Positions 26,411 through 35,365 of a stretch of 64,000 nucleotides of DNA are shown here, in pieces. Source of the stretch: Candidatus Omnitrophota bacterium (GTDB lineage Bacteria > Hinthialibacterota > Hinthialibacteria > Hinthialibacterales > Hinthialibacteraceae); contig JABLXU010000010.1 in the NCBI GenBank assembly GCA_013177805.1, forward strand, positions 54,018 to 118,017. Direction: 5' to 3'. The stretch's first letter is position 1; each line of letters begins with the position of its first letter. The notes under the pieces are model-generated. The model searched no databases. It had not been told where the DNA came from and worked only from the letters and a program-made list of their open reading frames with translations. The position numbers were made by a program, and so were the translations under genes.

Positions 26411-27457
26411 TCAGAACGACGGCTGGACCGGTGTCAACAATCCCAGCCGCCAGGGGATTTCGCCGTATTTCTTGCCCGCCATTTCTTGGTCCAGTACGCC
26501 TTGGAACAGAAACACCAAATTCCCTGGATCGATCATCAGCCGGTGGTCGTACCCCGCGCGCAGTATTTCCCCGTGGCTGATGGAATCCGCCCAATGGAGT
26601 CCAGAATCCTTCACGTTGGCTGGGGAGGCGAACGGCTTTTCGTACGTGTCCGCCAGGGGCAGCCATTTTCCATCGAGGCGATCGGCGGTGTATGCTTTGT
26701 AATACCGGCGGCTCCCCCGTTGGGCCTCGATCACCGCCAGGTATAGTTCCTCACCCTGAATCCGGTAGATATGGCCGGCTTCGAAAATATCCGCTTCCAG
26801 GGCTAATACCGGTTGGCTCCACCCGTGGGGAAAATCCTCCAGACGCGTTTCCGCCCGCCACATTTTGCCATTCAGCGAGGTGAAAAAGAGGTACATTTTG
26901 TCTTCATCGCCGATCACCCAGAAATCGATCCACATGTCTACCGGGGGGGGATTCGTATCATAAAGCATTACCGGTGGGCTCCAGGAGAGTGGATCATCGA
27001 GGGTCTTCGTGGTGGAAAAAGCCGGTTGCAATTCGGGCTTGCGTGCTGGATCGCTCGTTTGATAGATCAGGTACCAGGTTTGTTGCGGCGCAAAATAGAA
27101 GATCTGCGGCGCGCAGTAGTAGCCATCGGTGATCTGGAGGAAGCGCCGTACCGCTTGCGCCGAGTGGTCCCAATCAGGAAACGTCAGGTATTCGATCTGG
27201 TGCGGGCGCTTCTGGCCGCGGACAGTACAGAACAAATGCCACACACTGTTATAATACACGGCGCTGGGATCCTTGATCGAATAATAGAAATCCTCCGTTC
27301 CACTAGCGGGTCCGATCAACGGGGCGGATACTTCCCACGCGAAGCCGCCGGAGAACACAGACTGCGCGGCTTCATTCCCGAAAGCCAAGCCAGGCATCAA
27401 GGGGGCCAAAAATCCGGCCAGGACTAGCGTCATTCTGGAACCGCGGGAAATGTTCAT
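26411..27457 (-). CDS. GH62 alpha-L-arabinofuranosidase, exported
   Basis: About 348 residues from the ATG at 27457, which has GGAG upstream on its strand. A signal peptide (MNISRGSRMTLVLAGFLAPL...) precedes a five-bladed propeller enzyme that follows GH62 closely: the catalytic Asp in IKDPSAVYY (about 63), the GYYCAPQIFYFAPQQTWYLIYQ stretch in its two halves, Asp in WIDFWVIGD, the acid Glu in IFEAGHIYRI, and a closing IPWRLGLLTP. GH62 enzymes strip arabinose side chains from arabinoxylan. It has no visible binding module. An AraB gene lies 11 kb away, giving a use for the arabinose released. Confidence 0.88.
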   Translation of the reverse strand: MNISRGSRMTLVLAGFLAPLMPGLAFGNEAAQSVFSGGFAWEVSAPLIGPASGTEDFYYSIKDPSAVYYNSVWHLFCTVRGQKRPHQIEYLTFPDWDHSAQAVRRFLQITDGYYCAPQIFYFAPQQTWYLIYQTSDPARKPELQPAFSTTKTLDDPLSWSPPVMLYDTNPPPVDMWIDFWVIGDEDKMYLFFTSLNGKMWRAETRLEDFPHGWSQPVLALEADIFEAGHIYRIQGEELYLAVIEAQRGSRRYYKAYTADRLDGKWLPLADTYEKPFASPANVKDSGLHWADSISHGEILRAGYDHRLMIDPGNLVFLFQGVLDQEMAGKKYGEIPWRLGLLTPVQPSF

Positions 27458-27732
27458 GGTTGTTCTTTCTCCAAAAAGAGATGGGACAATCATAAAGGAT
27501 TTGATCTATCATGGGCAATGGGAGAAAAAATAGAATTCGTCAAGGGGGGATACTATTTACCCAAAGGCAGTTCTTTCTTAATGCTGGATTCGGTCTATAT
27601 GGAGAGAGAAGAACGCGAAACGATTTCTTTTCCCTCTGGGAAATGATCAGGGACAGAAATAGATGCTTGGATTGTTAAATTGATTTTGTTGAGAAGAGAG
27701 TCATTATTAATGAAAGTGTTCTGGAATTGAAC

Positions 27733-28530
27733 ATGAGAAAGTTCGGATCGGTCCATATCGGCACTTCCGGCTGGTCCTATAACTGGGACGCCTTTTATCC
27801 GCCGGGCTTGCCGGCTAGCGAACGGCTGCGATTTTTCAGCCGGTGTTTTTCTACCACCGAGGTAAATTCAACCTTTTATCATATGCCCCGGGTCAATACG
27901 GTGGAAAAATGGCGGGATGACACCCCCAGTGCGTTTGTCTTCGCTCTGAAACTCAACCGGAGGATCACTCATCTCAAGCGGTTGCGGGACATCCAGGATC
28001 CGTTACGGGAGTTCCTGTCCCGGGCCATCATCCTGGGATTCAAGCAGGGGCCTCTTCTGGTGCAATTGCCTCCCCGCTTTGCCCTGGATGTTCCCTGCTT
28101 GCGCGACTTTTTGGAAGTAGTGAACGATCTGAGCCGGGAATTGCGGATTCCATTCCCCCGCTTGGCATTAGAAACGCGCCATCCCAGTTGGTATGCGTCC
28201 TCGGATGAATCCAACGAAATGATGGCTTTGTTGAAAACCTACCAAGTGGCCTTCGTCTTCGCTCATTCCAGCCGGTATCCCTATCCCCGGGGAGAACCCA
28301 TCACCGCCGGTTTTGTCTATCTCCGTTTTCATGGACCGAAGGAACTGTTCGCCTCGAAGTACGAGGATGGCTTTCTCGAAAATACCGCCGATAAAATCAA
28401 AGCATGGCGGAGAGAAGGATTGGATGTGTACGTTTACTTTAACAATGACGTTCACGGTTACGCGGTGGAAAACGCGATGACGCTTCAAGAAATGGTCAAT
28501 CCCGGAGAACGGAGCCTTCCTTTGGTATGA
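27733..28530 (+). CDS. DUF72 family protein (YecE-like)
   Basis: 265 residues with the DUF72 pattern: an N-terminal IGTSGWSYNWDAFYPPGL (about 9-26), EVNSTFYHMP (about 44), KLNRRITHLKRL and a C-terminal YVYFNNDVHGYAVENA. The fold is a TIM barrel; the biochemical activity of the family is not established, although a role in endonuclease-like or iron-sulphur chemistry has been proposed. An in-frame TTG two codons upstream (27727) is a poorer start than the ATG used here. No partner genes. Confidence 0.88.
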   Translation: MRKFGSVHIGTSGWSYNWDAFYPPGLPASERLRFFSRCFSTTEVNSTFYHMPRVNTVEKWRDDTPSAFVFALKLNRRITHLKRLRDIQDPLREFLSRAIILGFKQGPLLVQLPPRFALDVPCLRDFLEVVNDLSRELRIPFPRLALETRHPSWYASSDESNEMMALLKTYQVAFVFAHSSRYPYPRGEPITAGFVYLRFHGPKELFASKYEDGFLENTADKIKAWRREGLDVYVYFNNDVHGYAVENAMTLQEMVNPGERSLPLV

Positions 28531-28660
28531 CTTTACAACCTGACTGCTTGTCCTAATGCTGAACTTCCTCATGACTGTTTACAGGAAAGCACTACTTTCT
28601 CTTTTCATTATCCGGGATAGACGGATGGAGGATAACGCTGAATCAGTCCCTTTTGTCTTT

Positions 28661-28696
28661 AAGAGAGAGCCAGGGCGAGGGTAGCCCGGGAGAGGA
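28661..28696. repeat. Dispersed palindromic repeat, family A (degenerate)
   Basis: GAGAGAGCCAGGGCGAGGG followed by a separated CCCGGGAGAGG; keeps the arm GAGAG-GCCAGGG. Lies in the 280-base gap between the DUF72 and beta-helix genes. Confidence 0.6.
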
Positions 28697-28814
28697 GAAA
28701 GATTCCCTTTCGCTGCACCTGGGTAAATCGATGCCGATTTTTTAGGCCATCCTAATGTTGTGAGTCAACTCCCTTTCGGGTTTCACGATATTCCGTAAAT
28801 GAGAGGAGATCATC

Positions 28815-30083
28815 ATGCGTATGGCTTTTTTGTTGTTTGGGCTTCCTTCCGCTGTGTTGGCCGCGCCACTGGATATCCCTAACCAACCCTGGTTCCCCAA
28901 GGCCCCGGCGCTGCCGCCTCCCGAAGGAAAAATCATCCGGGTAACTACCGTGGATGAACTGTTCCGGGCCGCGGATACGATTCCGCCCGGTGGGACCATC
29001 GTTGTCGCCCCCGGCCACTATTTCATGCCGCGTTATTTCGAGATTCATACCGATGGAGTGACTCTGCGGGGCGAATCGGGCCGGCGGGAGGATGTTATCC
29101 TCGACGGCGCACGAAGCCAGCACGGCGAACTGGTAGGCATAACCTCCTGCTCGGGCGTAACCATCGCCGATCTCACCATCCAGAACATCCAGTGGAACGG
29201 CTTCAAGATCAATTCCGATAAAAATGTGCAGAATCTGACGATTCATAACTGCGTAATCCACAACATCTGGCAACGCGGCGTAAAGTCGGTCAAAATCCCC
29301 GAGACCAACCGTGAAAACATCCGCCCCAAGAATTGCATTGTGCGGTATTGCCTGTTCTACAATGATCGCCCCAAGCGCTTGGAGGACGATCCCACCGACA
29401 CGCCCGCCACGTTCAACGGCAACTACATCGGCGGCATCGACACCATGTACGCCAAGGGCTGGATAATCCGCGGCAACGTGTTCCTCAACCTCCAAGGCCG
29501 CACGCGCGAAGGCCGGGGGTGTGTGTTCATGTGGCACCACGCGGAGGATTGTGTGATCGAGGGAAACATCATCGTGAATTGTGACGTCGGCATCGCGCTC
29601 GGCAACTCCAGCGGCATCGGGGAAGGGGAGAGCCGGGTCCATGGCACGCGCATGATCGTGCGCAACAATTTCATCACCAACACGCCTGAAAGCGGCATTC
29701 TCGCTGATCATACCCGGGACTGCCTCATTCTGCACAACACCATCCACGATCCGGACAACCGCCTCCAGCGGCTGATTCGTGTCGTACACGACAACCCCGG
29801 CCTGCGCGTCCTCAACAACCTGCTCAGCGGACCGCCCATCCGGGTGGAAACGGATAGCCCCATCGAAATCGCCGGCAATCTTCAAGGCGACTTCACGCGG
29901 GATTTTCTGGATCCCGCAAATGGCGGCTTGCACTTGAAAACTCCCTCATCCAAGGCCGTCGATGCAGGCCGCCCTCTGCCCGAAGTGAAGGACGACCTCG
30001 ATAGTCAACCGCGGGACAACCATCCCGACATTGGGGCGGATGAATTCATTCCGGCCCCTTCCTCCAGCGGGCCGGGCAATTAA
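28815..30083 (+). CDS. Exported right-handed parallel beta-helix protein
   Basis: 422 residues. Signal peptide MRMAFLLFGLPSAVLA, then a beta-helix with short degenerate repeats rich in Asn/Ile (for example NLTIHNCVIHN, GWIIRGNVFLN, CVIEGNIIVNC, IVRNNFITN), typical of polysaccharide lyases and pectate-lyase-like proteins. The C-terminus (DAGRPLPEVKDDLDSQPRDNH then IGADEF) is a common end of choice-of-anchor/beta-helix proteins. No lyase active-site residues can be placed with confidence, so a carbohydrate-active or structural role is left open. The stop codon lies in a 15-base tandem duplication. Confidence 0.86.
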   Translation: MRMAFLLFGLPSAVLAAPLDIPNQPWFPKAPALPPPEGKIIRVTTVDELFRAADTIPPGGTIVVAPGHYFMPRYFEIHTDGVTLRGESGRREDVILDGARSQHGELVGITSCSGVTIADLTIQNIQWNGFKINSDKNVQNLTIHNCVIHNIWQRGVKSVKIPETNRENIRPKNCIVRYCLFYNDRPKRLEDDPTDTPATFNGNYIGGIDTMYAKGWIIRGNVFLNLQGRTREGRGCVFMWHHAEDCVIEGNIIVNCDVGIALGNSSGIGEGESRVHGTRMIVRNNFITNTPESGILADHTRDCLILHNTIHDPDNRLQRLIRVVHDNPGLRVLNNLLSGPPIRVETDSPIEIAGNLQGDFTRDFLDPANGGLHLKTPSSKAVDAGRPLPEVKDDLDSQPRDNHPDIGADEFIPAPSSSGPGN

Positions 30084-30235
30084 GTGCCGGGCAATTAGGT
30101 GAGGAGTAAGATCCATCGGGACAGGATCAGCAGGCCAAGGGATGCCGTTTACATGAAGAATCACCCGTTTCCCCTCCTCTCTTTCTTTGTTATGCTGAAC
30201 ACCCGATAGGTTGGTGAATCGGAGGAGGATAAATC

Positions 30236-32023
30236 ATGCAACGCCGGAAATTTCTCCAGGCCGGGATCGGTCTGGGCATGCTATCCCAAGTGAATTGGAA
30301 GACAGGTATCGCTATGGCTAATGAAGCGGTTTCCAGCAGCAATCCCGATCAACCGAAAATCATTGGAGCGCCGGCCTTCATCGACCGGCAACGGCTGCAG
30401 GGCCGCAACCAGAACCGATCCACCGTGGTGTGCCGCCAGGGGGTGTGCTGCGCCAGTCAGACGCTGGCCGCGTCCGCGGGTGTGGACATCCTGAAGGCGG
30501 GGGGCAACGCCATCGACGCCGCCATCGCCGTCAACGCCATGCTCAGCCTGGTCGAACCGATGTCGTGCGGGCCGGGCGGCGACCTGTTCGCCATCGCTTG
30601 GATCGCGAAGGAACATAAACTCGTGGGGCTCAACGCCAGCGGCCGCTCCCCCTTCGAGTGGAACCGGGAAAAGGCCAAGGAGCACGGGTATACCACCGCC
30701 TTGCCCGAACTGGGACCGCATACGTGGTCGGTGCCCGGCTGCGTCAGCGGCTGGAAGGCACTCAGCGAACGGTACGGGAAAAAACCGCTGGCCGATTGTC
30801 TCGCGTCCGCGGCGGAAACCGCGCGGCAGGGCTTCGTGGTGACAGAGATCATCGGCGGTGATTTCGCGGGCGCGGCGCGGGATTTCAAAGATTATCCGAA
30901 CGCCGCCGCCACATACCTGATGGATGGCCAGGCACCGCGGTACGGCCAGGTGTTTCGCAATCCGGATCTGGCGGATTTTTTCGAGATCCTCATGCGGGAC
31001 GGCGGGGAAGCGTTTTACCGGGGCGAAATCGCCGAGCGTATCGTAAAACATTCCAAGGAACGCGGCGGCTATTTCACCCTGCGCGATTTCGAGGAGCACA
31101 CGGCGGATTGGGTGGAGCCGGTTTCAACCACGTACCGGGGCTATGAAGTATGGGAGATTCCCCCCAACAGCCAGGGGATCTCCGCGTTGCAGATGTTGAA
31201 CATGCTGGAGACGTTCGACATCGGCTCTCTGAAGCCCAATTCAGCCGAACATCTGCATTTGTTCATTGAAGCCAAAAAACTGGCGTTCGAGGACCGGGCC
31301 GTTTATTACGCGGACATGAATGCCGCCGAGGTGCCGCTTCAATGGCTGATCTCAAAAGAATACGGCCGCGAGCGCGCCAAATTGATCGATCCGCAAAAGG
31401 CTTCCACGAATGTCCAGCCGGGGGCGTGGGACGGCTCGAAGGATACGGTCTACCTCTGTACGGCGGACGCGGATGGCAACATGGTCTCGCTCATCCAAAG
31501 CATTTATTGGGGATGGGGCTCGCGCGAGGTTCCGGCGGGATTGGGTTTCTGCCTGCAGAACCGGGGGCGGTCGTTCAGCCTTGATCCCAAGCACCGCAAC
31601 ACGCTCGAACCGCACAAGCGGCCGTTCCATACCATCATTCCCGGATTTCTGACGCGCGATAGAAAGCCCCAATGCGCGTTCGGCGTGATGGGCGGCGATA
31701 TGCAGCCGCAGGGGCATGTGCAGGTTTTGATGAACCTGATCGACTTCCACCTTTCGATTCAGCAGGCAGGCGAGCAGCCGCGCGTCCAGCATTTCGGCAG
31801 CACCAATCCTTGGGGCGGCGCGATGAAGGACGGCGGGAGCATCGGCCTGGAGGCGGGCATCGGCCCCCAGGTGGCGGAACAACTGGAGGCGATGGGGCAT
31901 GCGATCAGCGAGCGGGATAGCGGTATGTACGGCGGTTATCAAGCCATCTGGCGGGAAGAGGAACCCATGCGTTATTTCGCCGGTTCCGATCCTCGCAAGG
32001 ACGGCGCGGCGGTGGGGTATTAG
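30236..32023 (+). CDS. ggt: Gamma-glutamyltransferase family protein, Tat signal
   Basis: 595 residues. An N-terminal QRRKFLQAGIGLGML resembles a twin-arginine signal. The Ggt plan follows: AGVDILKAGGNAIDAAIA (about 82-99), and the autoprocessing site, where the usual TTH is DTVY in KDTVYLCTADADGNMVSL (about 402), so the catalytic Thr is kept but the next residue is Val. This variant is common in the wider GGT/acylase superfamily. These enzymes cleave gamma-glutamyl amides such as glutathione in the periplasm. Alternatively it may be a cephalosporin-acylase-type or other GGT-like amidase. Preceded by GGAGGA. Confidence 0.85.
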   Translation: MQRRKFLQAGIGLGMLSQVNWKTGIAMANEAVSSSNPDQPKIIGAPAFIDRQRLQGRNQNRSTVVCRQGVCCASQTLAASAGVDILKAGGNAIDAAIAVNAMLSLVEPMSCGPGGDLFAIAWIAKEHKLVGLNASGRSPFEWNREKAKEHGYTTALPELGPHTWSVPGCVSGWKALSERYGKKPLADCLASAAETARQGFVVTEIIGGDFAGAARDFKDYPNAAATYLMDGQAPRYGQVFRNPDLADFFEILMRDGGEAFYRGEIAERIVKHSKERGGYFTLRDFEEHTADWVEPVSTTYRGYEVWEIPPNSQGISALQMLNMLETFDIGSLKPNSAEHLHLFIEAKKLAFEDRAVYYADMNAAEVPLQWLISKEYGRERAKLIDPQKASTNVQPGAWDGSKDTVYLCTADADGNMVSLIQSIYWGWGSREVPAGLGFCLQNRGRSFSLDPKHRNTLEPHKRPFHTIIPGFLTRDRKPQCAFGVMGGDMQPQGHVQVLMNLIDFHLSIQQAGEQPRVQHFGSTNPWGGAMKDGGSIGLEAGIGPQVAEQLEAMGHAISERDSGMYGGYQAIWREEEPMRYFAGSDPRKDGAAVGY

Positions 32024-32302
32024 GCGGTGGGATATCAACTGAAAAAGAAATAAGGAAGGCAAACCTCCGGATAAGCCGTGATACGGCCAGATGAAGGAGG
32101 GTTATTCAATGAGATTTTCCCTCGCGCTGATGTCTCTCTTGGAGTGAGAGGAAATAGTTTCGTGTTCCTATCCATACATATACCACTCCAACCCAGAGAA
32201 ATATCTGCCGCCGGGTTGATAGTTGCTTAAGATGAAAGAAGAGGGAGAAGAGGGAATGGGATTTTTTCCTCCTCTTGTTTGTTTGGGGGCAGGGCGTAGT
32301 GA

Positions 32303-33511
32303 TCATTGAGACGAAACGGGGGGGAAGTTTTGCGCCGGGGAAAACAATTTTTCTTGCCGGATTTTTTCTTGCCAGATTTTTTGAACCTGCTTGGCCTTGG
32401 TGTTCGGTTGATGGTTGGCATACAGGGCAGAGTACGCGAACAGAACCGTGCCGCCGTAGGGGTGCCGATTCACGTATTCCATTTGGCGGCCGATTTCTCC
32501 GGCGCTGTTGAAATCGGCGTTCAGGCCGATCCACATGCGGGTTAGCGCGGTTTCATCGAACCAACTGTTCCACGTTTCCAATTGGGTTTTCAACTCTCCA
32601 AATGTCCGCTTGTACGCCATCGGAATCACCCAGTCCACCAGGCCTTCCCGCAGCCAGACGCGCGGATCCTGGCCTTTTTCGGCGGTGGCGGAATGAATAT
32701 CGGCAAAGCAGGTGGCGGAGAGTTGCATGATGGGCGAGGCCAGCCGGATGGCGTTGCGGATGACGCGGATGGTTTCGGTAACCTGGGCGCGTTTGAACGC
32801 CCGCCATTCCTCCAGGGTGGGAGCCGGTTGCTTCTTGTATTGTTTTTCGAAGGCGTTGACGCTGGCGGCGTCATAGGAAAAATCCCGGAAACGGCCTAAC
32901 TCCGTTTGTCCCGGATAACGGACATAATCGAGGTGGATGCCGTGCAACTCCGGGTATTTTTCCGCGATTTCCAAAAAAACCGTACCCAAGTACTCCCGGA
33001 CTTCTGGATTCCCCGGTGACAGAAAGGTATAGAATGAGGCGGAAGGCCTCAGCAAGACACCCCGGTGGTCCACCATGAACCAAGAACGCTTATCCGCCCA
33101 TGGATGATTCATCCCGGCTGGCACGGGCTCCACACCCCGCCATCCCGGAAACACGTTCATCCAGGCATGCAGCTCCAGTTGATTCTTGCCGGCCTCGTCC
33201 AAGGCTACCCGCAGGGGATCCCAGCCCGGGTCCTGACCTAAAAGCGCGGCTGTGTTCCCTGTCAATTCCCACGCCCAGGGTTCAATCCGGGAGGGATAGC
33301 ACACCGTGGCGTTTCCCCGCACCTGGAAAAACACCTGTGTGGCACCCAGTTGTCCGACATTCTGAAAAATCCGGCTGACGTCCTCGGCGCTTTTGTAGTC
33401 CCACCGGGTGACCCAAACACCCCGGGCGCGGGGGCGGTCTCCCGGGCCGCTATCTCCCCAACCCAAACCGGCCACAATCAGCCACACTATCATCCAGGCG
33501 CTTCTTTTCAT
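32303..33511 (-). CDS. Family 10-like glycosyl hydrolase (GHL10/DUF187), exported
   Basis: 402 residues. Signal peptide MKRSAWMIVWLIVAGLGWG, then the DUF187/GHL10 TIM-barrel motifs: RGVWVTRWDYKSAEDV (about 30-45), ATQVFFQVRGNA, LHAWMNVFPGW, and GIHLDYVRYPGQ (about 195). The family is annotated as glycosyl hydrolase-like on structural grounds; substrates are mostly unproven, with some peptidoglycan- or polysaccharide-active members. It stands alone, convergent with the GGT gene. Near the stop the protein tail is rich in Lys/Gln and probably unstructured. Confidence 0.86.
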   Translation of the reverse strand: MKRSAWMIVWLIVAGLGWGDSGPGDRPRARGVWVTRWDYKSAEDVSRIFQNVGQLGATQVFFQVRGNATVCYPSRIEPWAWELTGNTAALLGQDPGWDPLRVALDEAGKNQLELHAWMNVFPGWRGVEPVPAGMNHPWADKRSWFMVDHRGVLLRPSASFYTFLSPGNPEVREYLGTVFLEIAEKYPELHGIHLDYVRYPGQTELGRFRDFSYDAASVNAFEKQYKKQPAPTLEEWRAFKRAQVTETIRVIRNAIRLASPIMQLSATCFADIHSATAEKGQDPRVWLREGLVDWVIPMAYKRTFGELKTQLETWNSWFDETALTRMWIGLNADFNSAGEIGRQMEYVNRHPYGGTVLFAYSALYANHQPNTKAKQVQKIWQEKIRQEKLFSPAQNFPPVSSQ

Positions 33512-33865
33512 ATAACCGTCCCTGTTATTTCAGGTTTCTTCTCGCAATTCAATCGATTGCAGAGAGGGATCTATTTCCCCTTTTACAGGGCTTGCCCTCA
33601 CCCTGGCCTTTCCCAGGGGGGAGAGGGGATCGTTTTGAGTTTCCATTCATGTGCATACCGCGAATCAAGTTCTGATTTGCATTCGGGTAAATGGTCATCT
33701 CCTCCCGGTGGGGTGGGAGGTTTGATGGACACTCGCGTGTGACAAGAAAACGAGGCCATTGCTTCTCCCAAAGAAAAAAAATGATATGATGCCTTACAGG
33801 CCGGCCTCAAATCCAAGGGGAATCATTTCCTCCAGGATGGCGTATCTCATGGAAAACAGGACAAT
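33512..33865. other. Intergenic region with repeat, upstream of a STAS gene
   Basis: 354 bases. It contains a good copy of dispersed repeat family A at 33591-33631. The right part presumably holds the STAS gene promoter; nothing else recognised. Confidence 0.5.
33591..33631. repeat. Dispersed palindromic repeat, family A
   Basis: CCCTCACCCTGGCCTTTCCC followed by AGGGGGGAGAGGGGA; read on the other strand it gives the CTCTCCCC...GGGAAAGGCCAGGGTGAGGG form. Intergenic. Confidence 0.7.
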
Positions 33866-34249
33866 ATGACGGGGAATTCCCTCAACCATCAAGGCGTCCA
33901 CGAAGGGCGGATCACTGCGGCACTCGTCGATGAAACGATCGTCGTCATCACGATCCGGGACTCGTATTCCGCCCTCGACTTAAATCAATTGCCGAATCTG
34001 TTCCAGGAATTGATGGAAAAAGGATTCCGGCGCTATGTGATTGACCTTTCTTCCACCCGTCTGCTCAACAGTCACGAAATCGGCGCCATTGTACATCAAA
34101 CCCGCCTCCTCGCCAATCACGGTGGTATCGTTTTCGTTAATCCCTCGGAACGCGTCCAGTACATGCTGGAATTGAGTTGCGCCACCCCTCTTGCCCCCCT
34201 CGCCGAATCGGTGGAGGAGGCCGTCGCGTTGCTTAAAGAATTGCCGTGA
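33866..34249 (+). CDS. STAS-domain anti-sigma-factor antagonist-like protein
   Basis: 127 residues of a SpoIIAA/RsbV-type STAS domain: a beta strand then helix, and the phosphorylation loop LSSTRLLNSHEIGAIV (about 56-71), where Ser is present after Asn rather than the usual Asp-Ser. The N-terminal 15 residues are not conserved. Such proteins release a partner sigma factor or other target when dephosphorylated. No anti-sigma kinase, phosphatase or sigma gene is nearby, so its partner is unknown. Convergent with the next gene, six bases apart. Confidence 0.82.
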   Translation: MTGNSLNHQGVHEGRITAALVDETIVVITIRDSYSALDLNQLPNLFQELMEKGFRRYVIDLSSTRLLNSHEIGAIVHQTRLLANHGGIVFVNPSERVQYMLELSCATPLAPLAESVEEAVALLKELP

Positions 34250-34255
34250 GGGGGC

Positions 34256-35230
34256 TCAGCGGGCTGGATCGGCATTCGTGGCCGCCACCCATTGATTCCA
34301 GAGTTCGTCCAAATTCCAGGACTTCCCTTCGGGCGGTGCGCCGGCCGCCACAATCCGGTACCGCAACCGCCACGTTTCGCCTTGCTTCAAGATCTTCGGT
34401 TTCCCGAAATTGGGGGAGCTGGAGATGAACTGCATGCCCTGATCCTGCACATAAAACCGGGTGGGATGCGTGCTGTTAGAAGGATGGTCCAGCAGAGCGG
34501 CCAGCACCGGACCGCCGGCCTGGGTGCCAGACAACGCGCACCATTTCGCCGGCCGGCCCTTGCAATTCTGCCCGCCTTCGATGCCTTCCGAATTGAAATA
34601 TTTCGGTTCCGCGAAAGGGCCCGCGCGTAAGGTCAGGCCGTGATACTCGCGCGGGGCGTTGGGATCGGAGCCGAAAATCACCTCGGGTTCCAGGGCGGTC
34701 AGGCGGAGATCCAGATCCAGAATTTGCAGATTGCCTTCGGGTGGCCAGAACGTCCAGATTTGTTCGCTTTGCAGGAGTTCCGTCTCTTGTTCTGTCCGCC
34801 AAAGGTCCTTTTCCCGCAACTCCACGGAGCCGTTGTCCAGATTCCGGGTGGTGATGGATTCTGGAACGATCTTGCCCCGCCGGCCTGGCGGCGCGTTCAC
34901 TTCCGCCCAAAAGTCTGTGCCTGAGACATCCGGCCATCCCACGCATAGGCCGCGGTGGTGGAGGTGGTCGGCGGGGGCGTCATACGTGACGCAACGCCGG
35001 TCCGGCGTGCACAAGGGATGGATGAACGGCTTGTCGAGGGCCTGACCCGAATGGTGGATAGCGATTTCCCGGCCTTGGAGGAGGATTTTGGTGAGTTTGG
35101 TATAGGCGCTTGCCGCCTCCAGGCAGGGAGAATCCCCGGCCCACAGCACCGGGGAAAGCAAGAAGATCCCCACGGGAGCGGGCCAAAGAATCCAAAAGGT
35201 GACCAGAAGGTAACGTCCGCGCTGCTTCAT
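34256..35230 (-). CDS. DUF6807 (PmoA-like) exported protein
   Basis: About 324 residues from the ATG at 35230, preceded by AAGGA at a proper spacing; earlier in-frame starts add unrelated residues. A hydrophobic segment near the N-terminus (VTFWILWPAPVGIFLLSPVL, about 8-27) is a signal or anchor. The body carries the DUF6807 (PF14100, named from methane oxygenase PmoA) hallmarks: HHRGLCVGWPDV (about 95), ELREKDLW and GPVLAALLDHPSN. The family's function is undefined; it is common in sugar-metabolising planctomycete-type clusters, often near dehydrogenases, not evidence of methane oxidation. Confidence 0.82.
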   Translation of the reverse strand: MKQRGRYLLVTFWILWPAPVGIFLLSPVLWAGDSPCLEAASAYTKLTKILLQGREIAIHHSGQALDKPFIHPLCTPDRRCVTYDAPADHLHHRGLCVGWPDVSGTDFWAEVNAPPGRRGKIVPESITTRNLDNGSVELREKDLWRTEQETELLQSEQIWTFWPPEGNLQILDLDLRLTALEPEVIFGSDPNAPREYHGLTLRAGPFAEPKYFNSEGIEGGQNCKGRPAKWCALSGTQAGGPVLAALLDHPSNSTHPTRFYVQDQGMQFISSSPNFGKPKILKQGETWRLRYRIVAAGAPPEGKSWNLDELWNQWVAATNADPAR

Positions 35231-35365
35231 GGTTTCATGATCCTTTGTTGAAAATAGTTTGGAAAAAACATTATCCACGGGATAGCCGGGTTTGCCCATA
35301 GGGAGGAAGGGATTTTTTGGGTTTCAAGTTGATGCGTGGAGGGATTGAAATCCGGGGCAGCCGGA

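Noticed and set aside
28752..29933. 393-codon frame antisense to the beta-helix gene
   Set aside because: The sense frame has a signal peptide and beta-helix repeats; the antisense frame has no start signal or family motif.
34256..35230. Methane oxidation from the PmoA name of DUF6807
   Set aside because: The family is named by old annotation; no pmoBC genes or copper-site residues seen.
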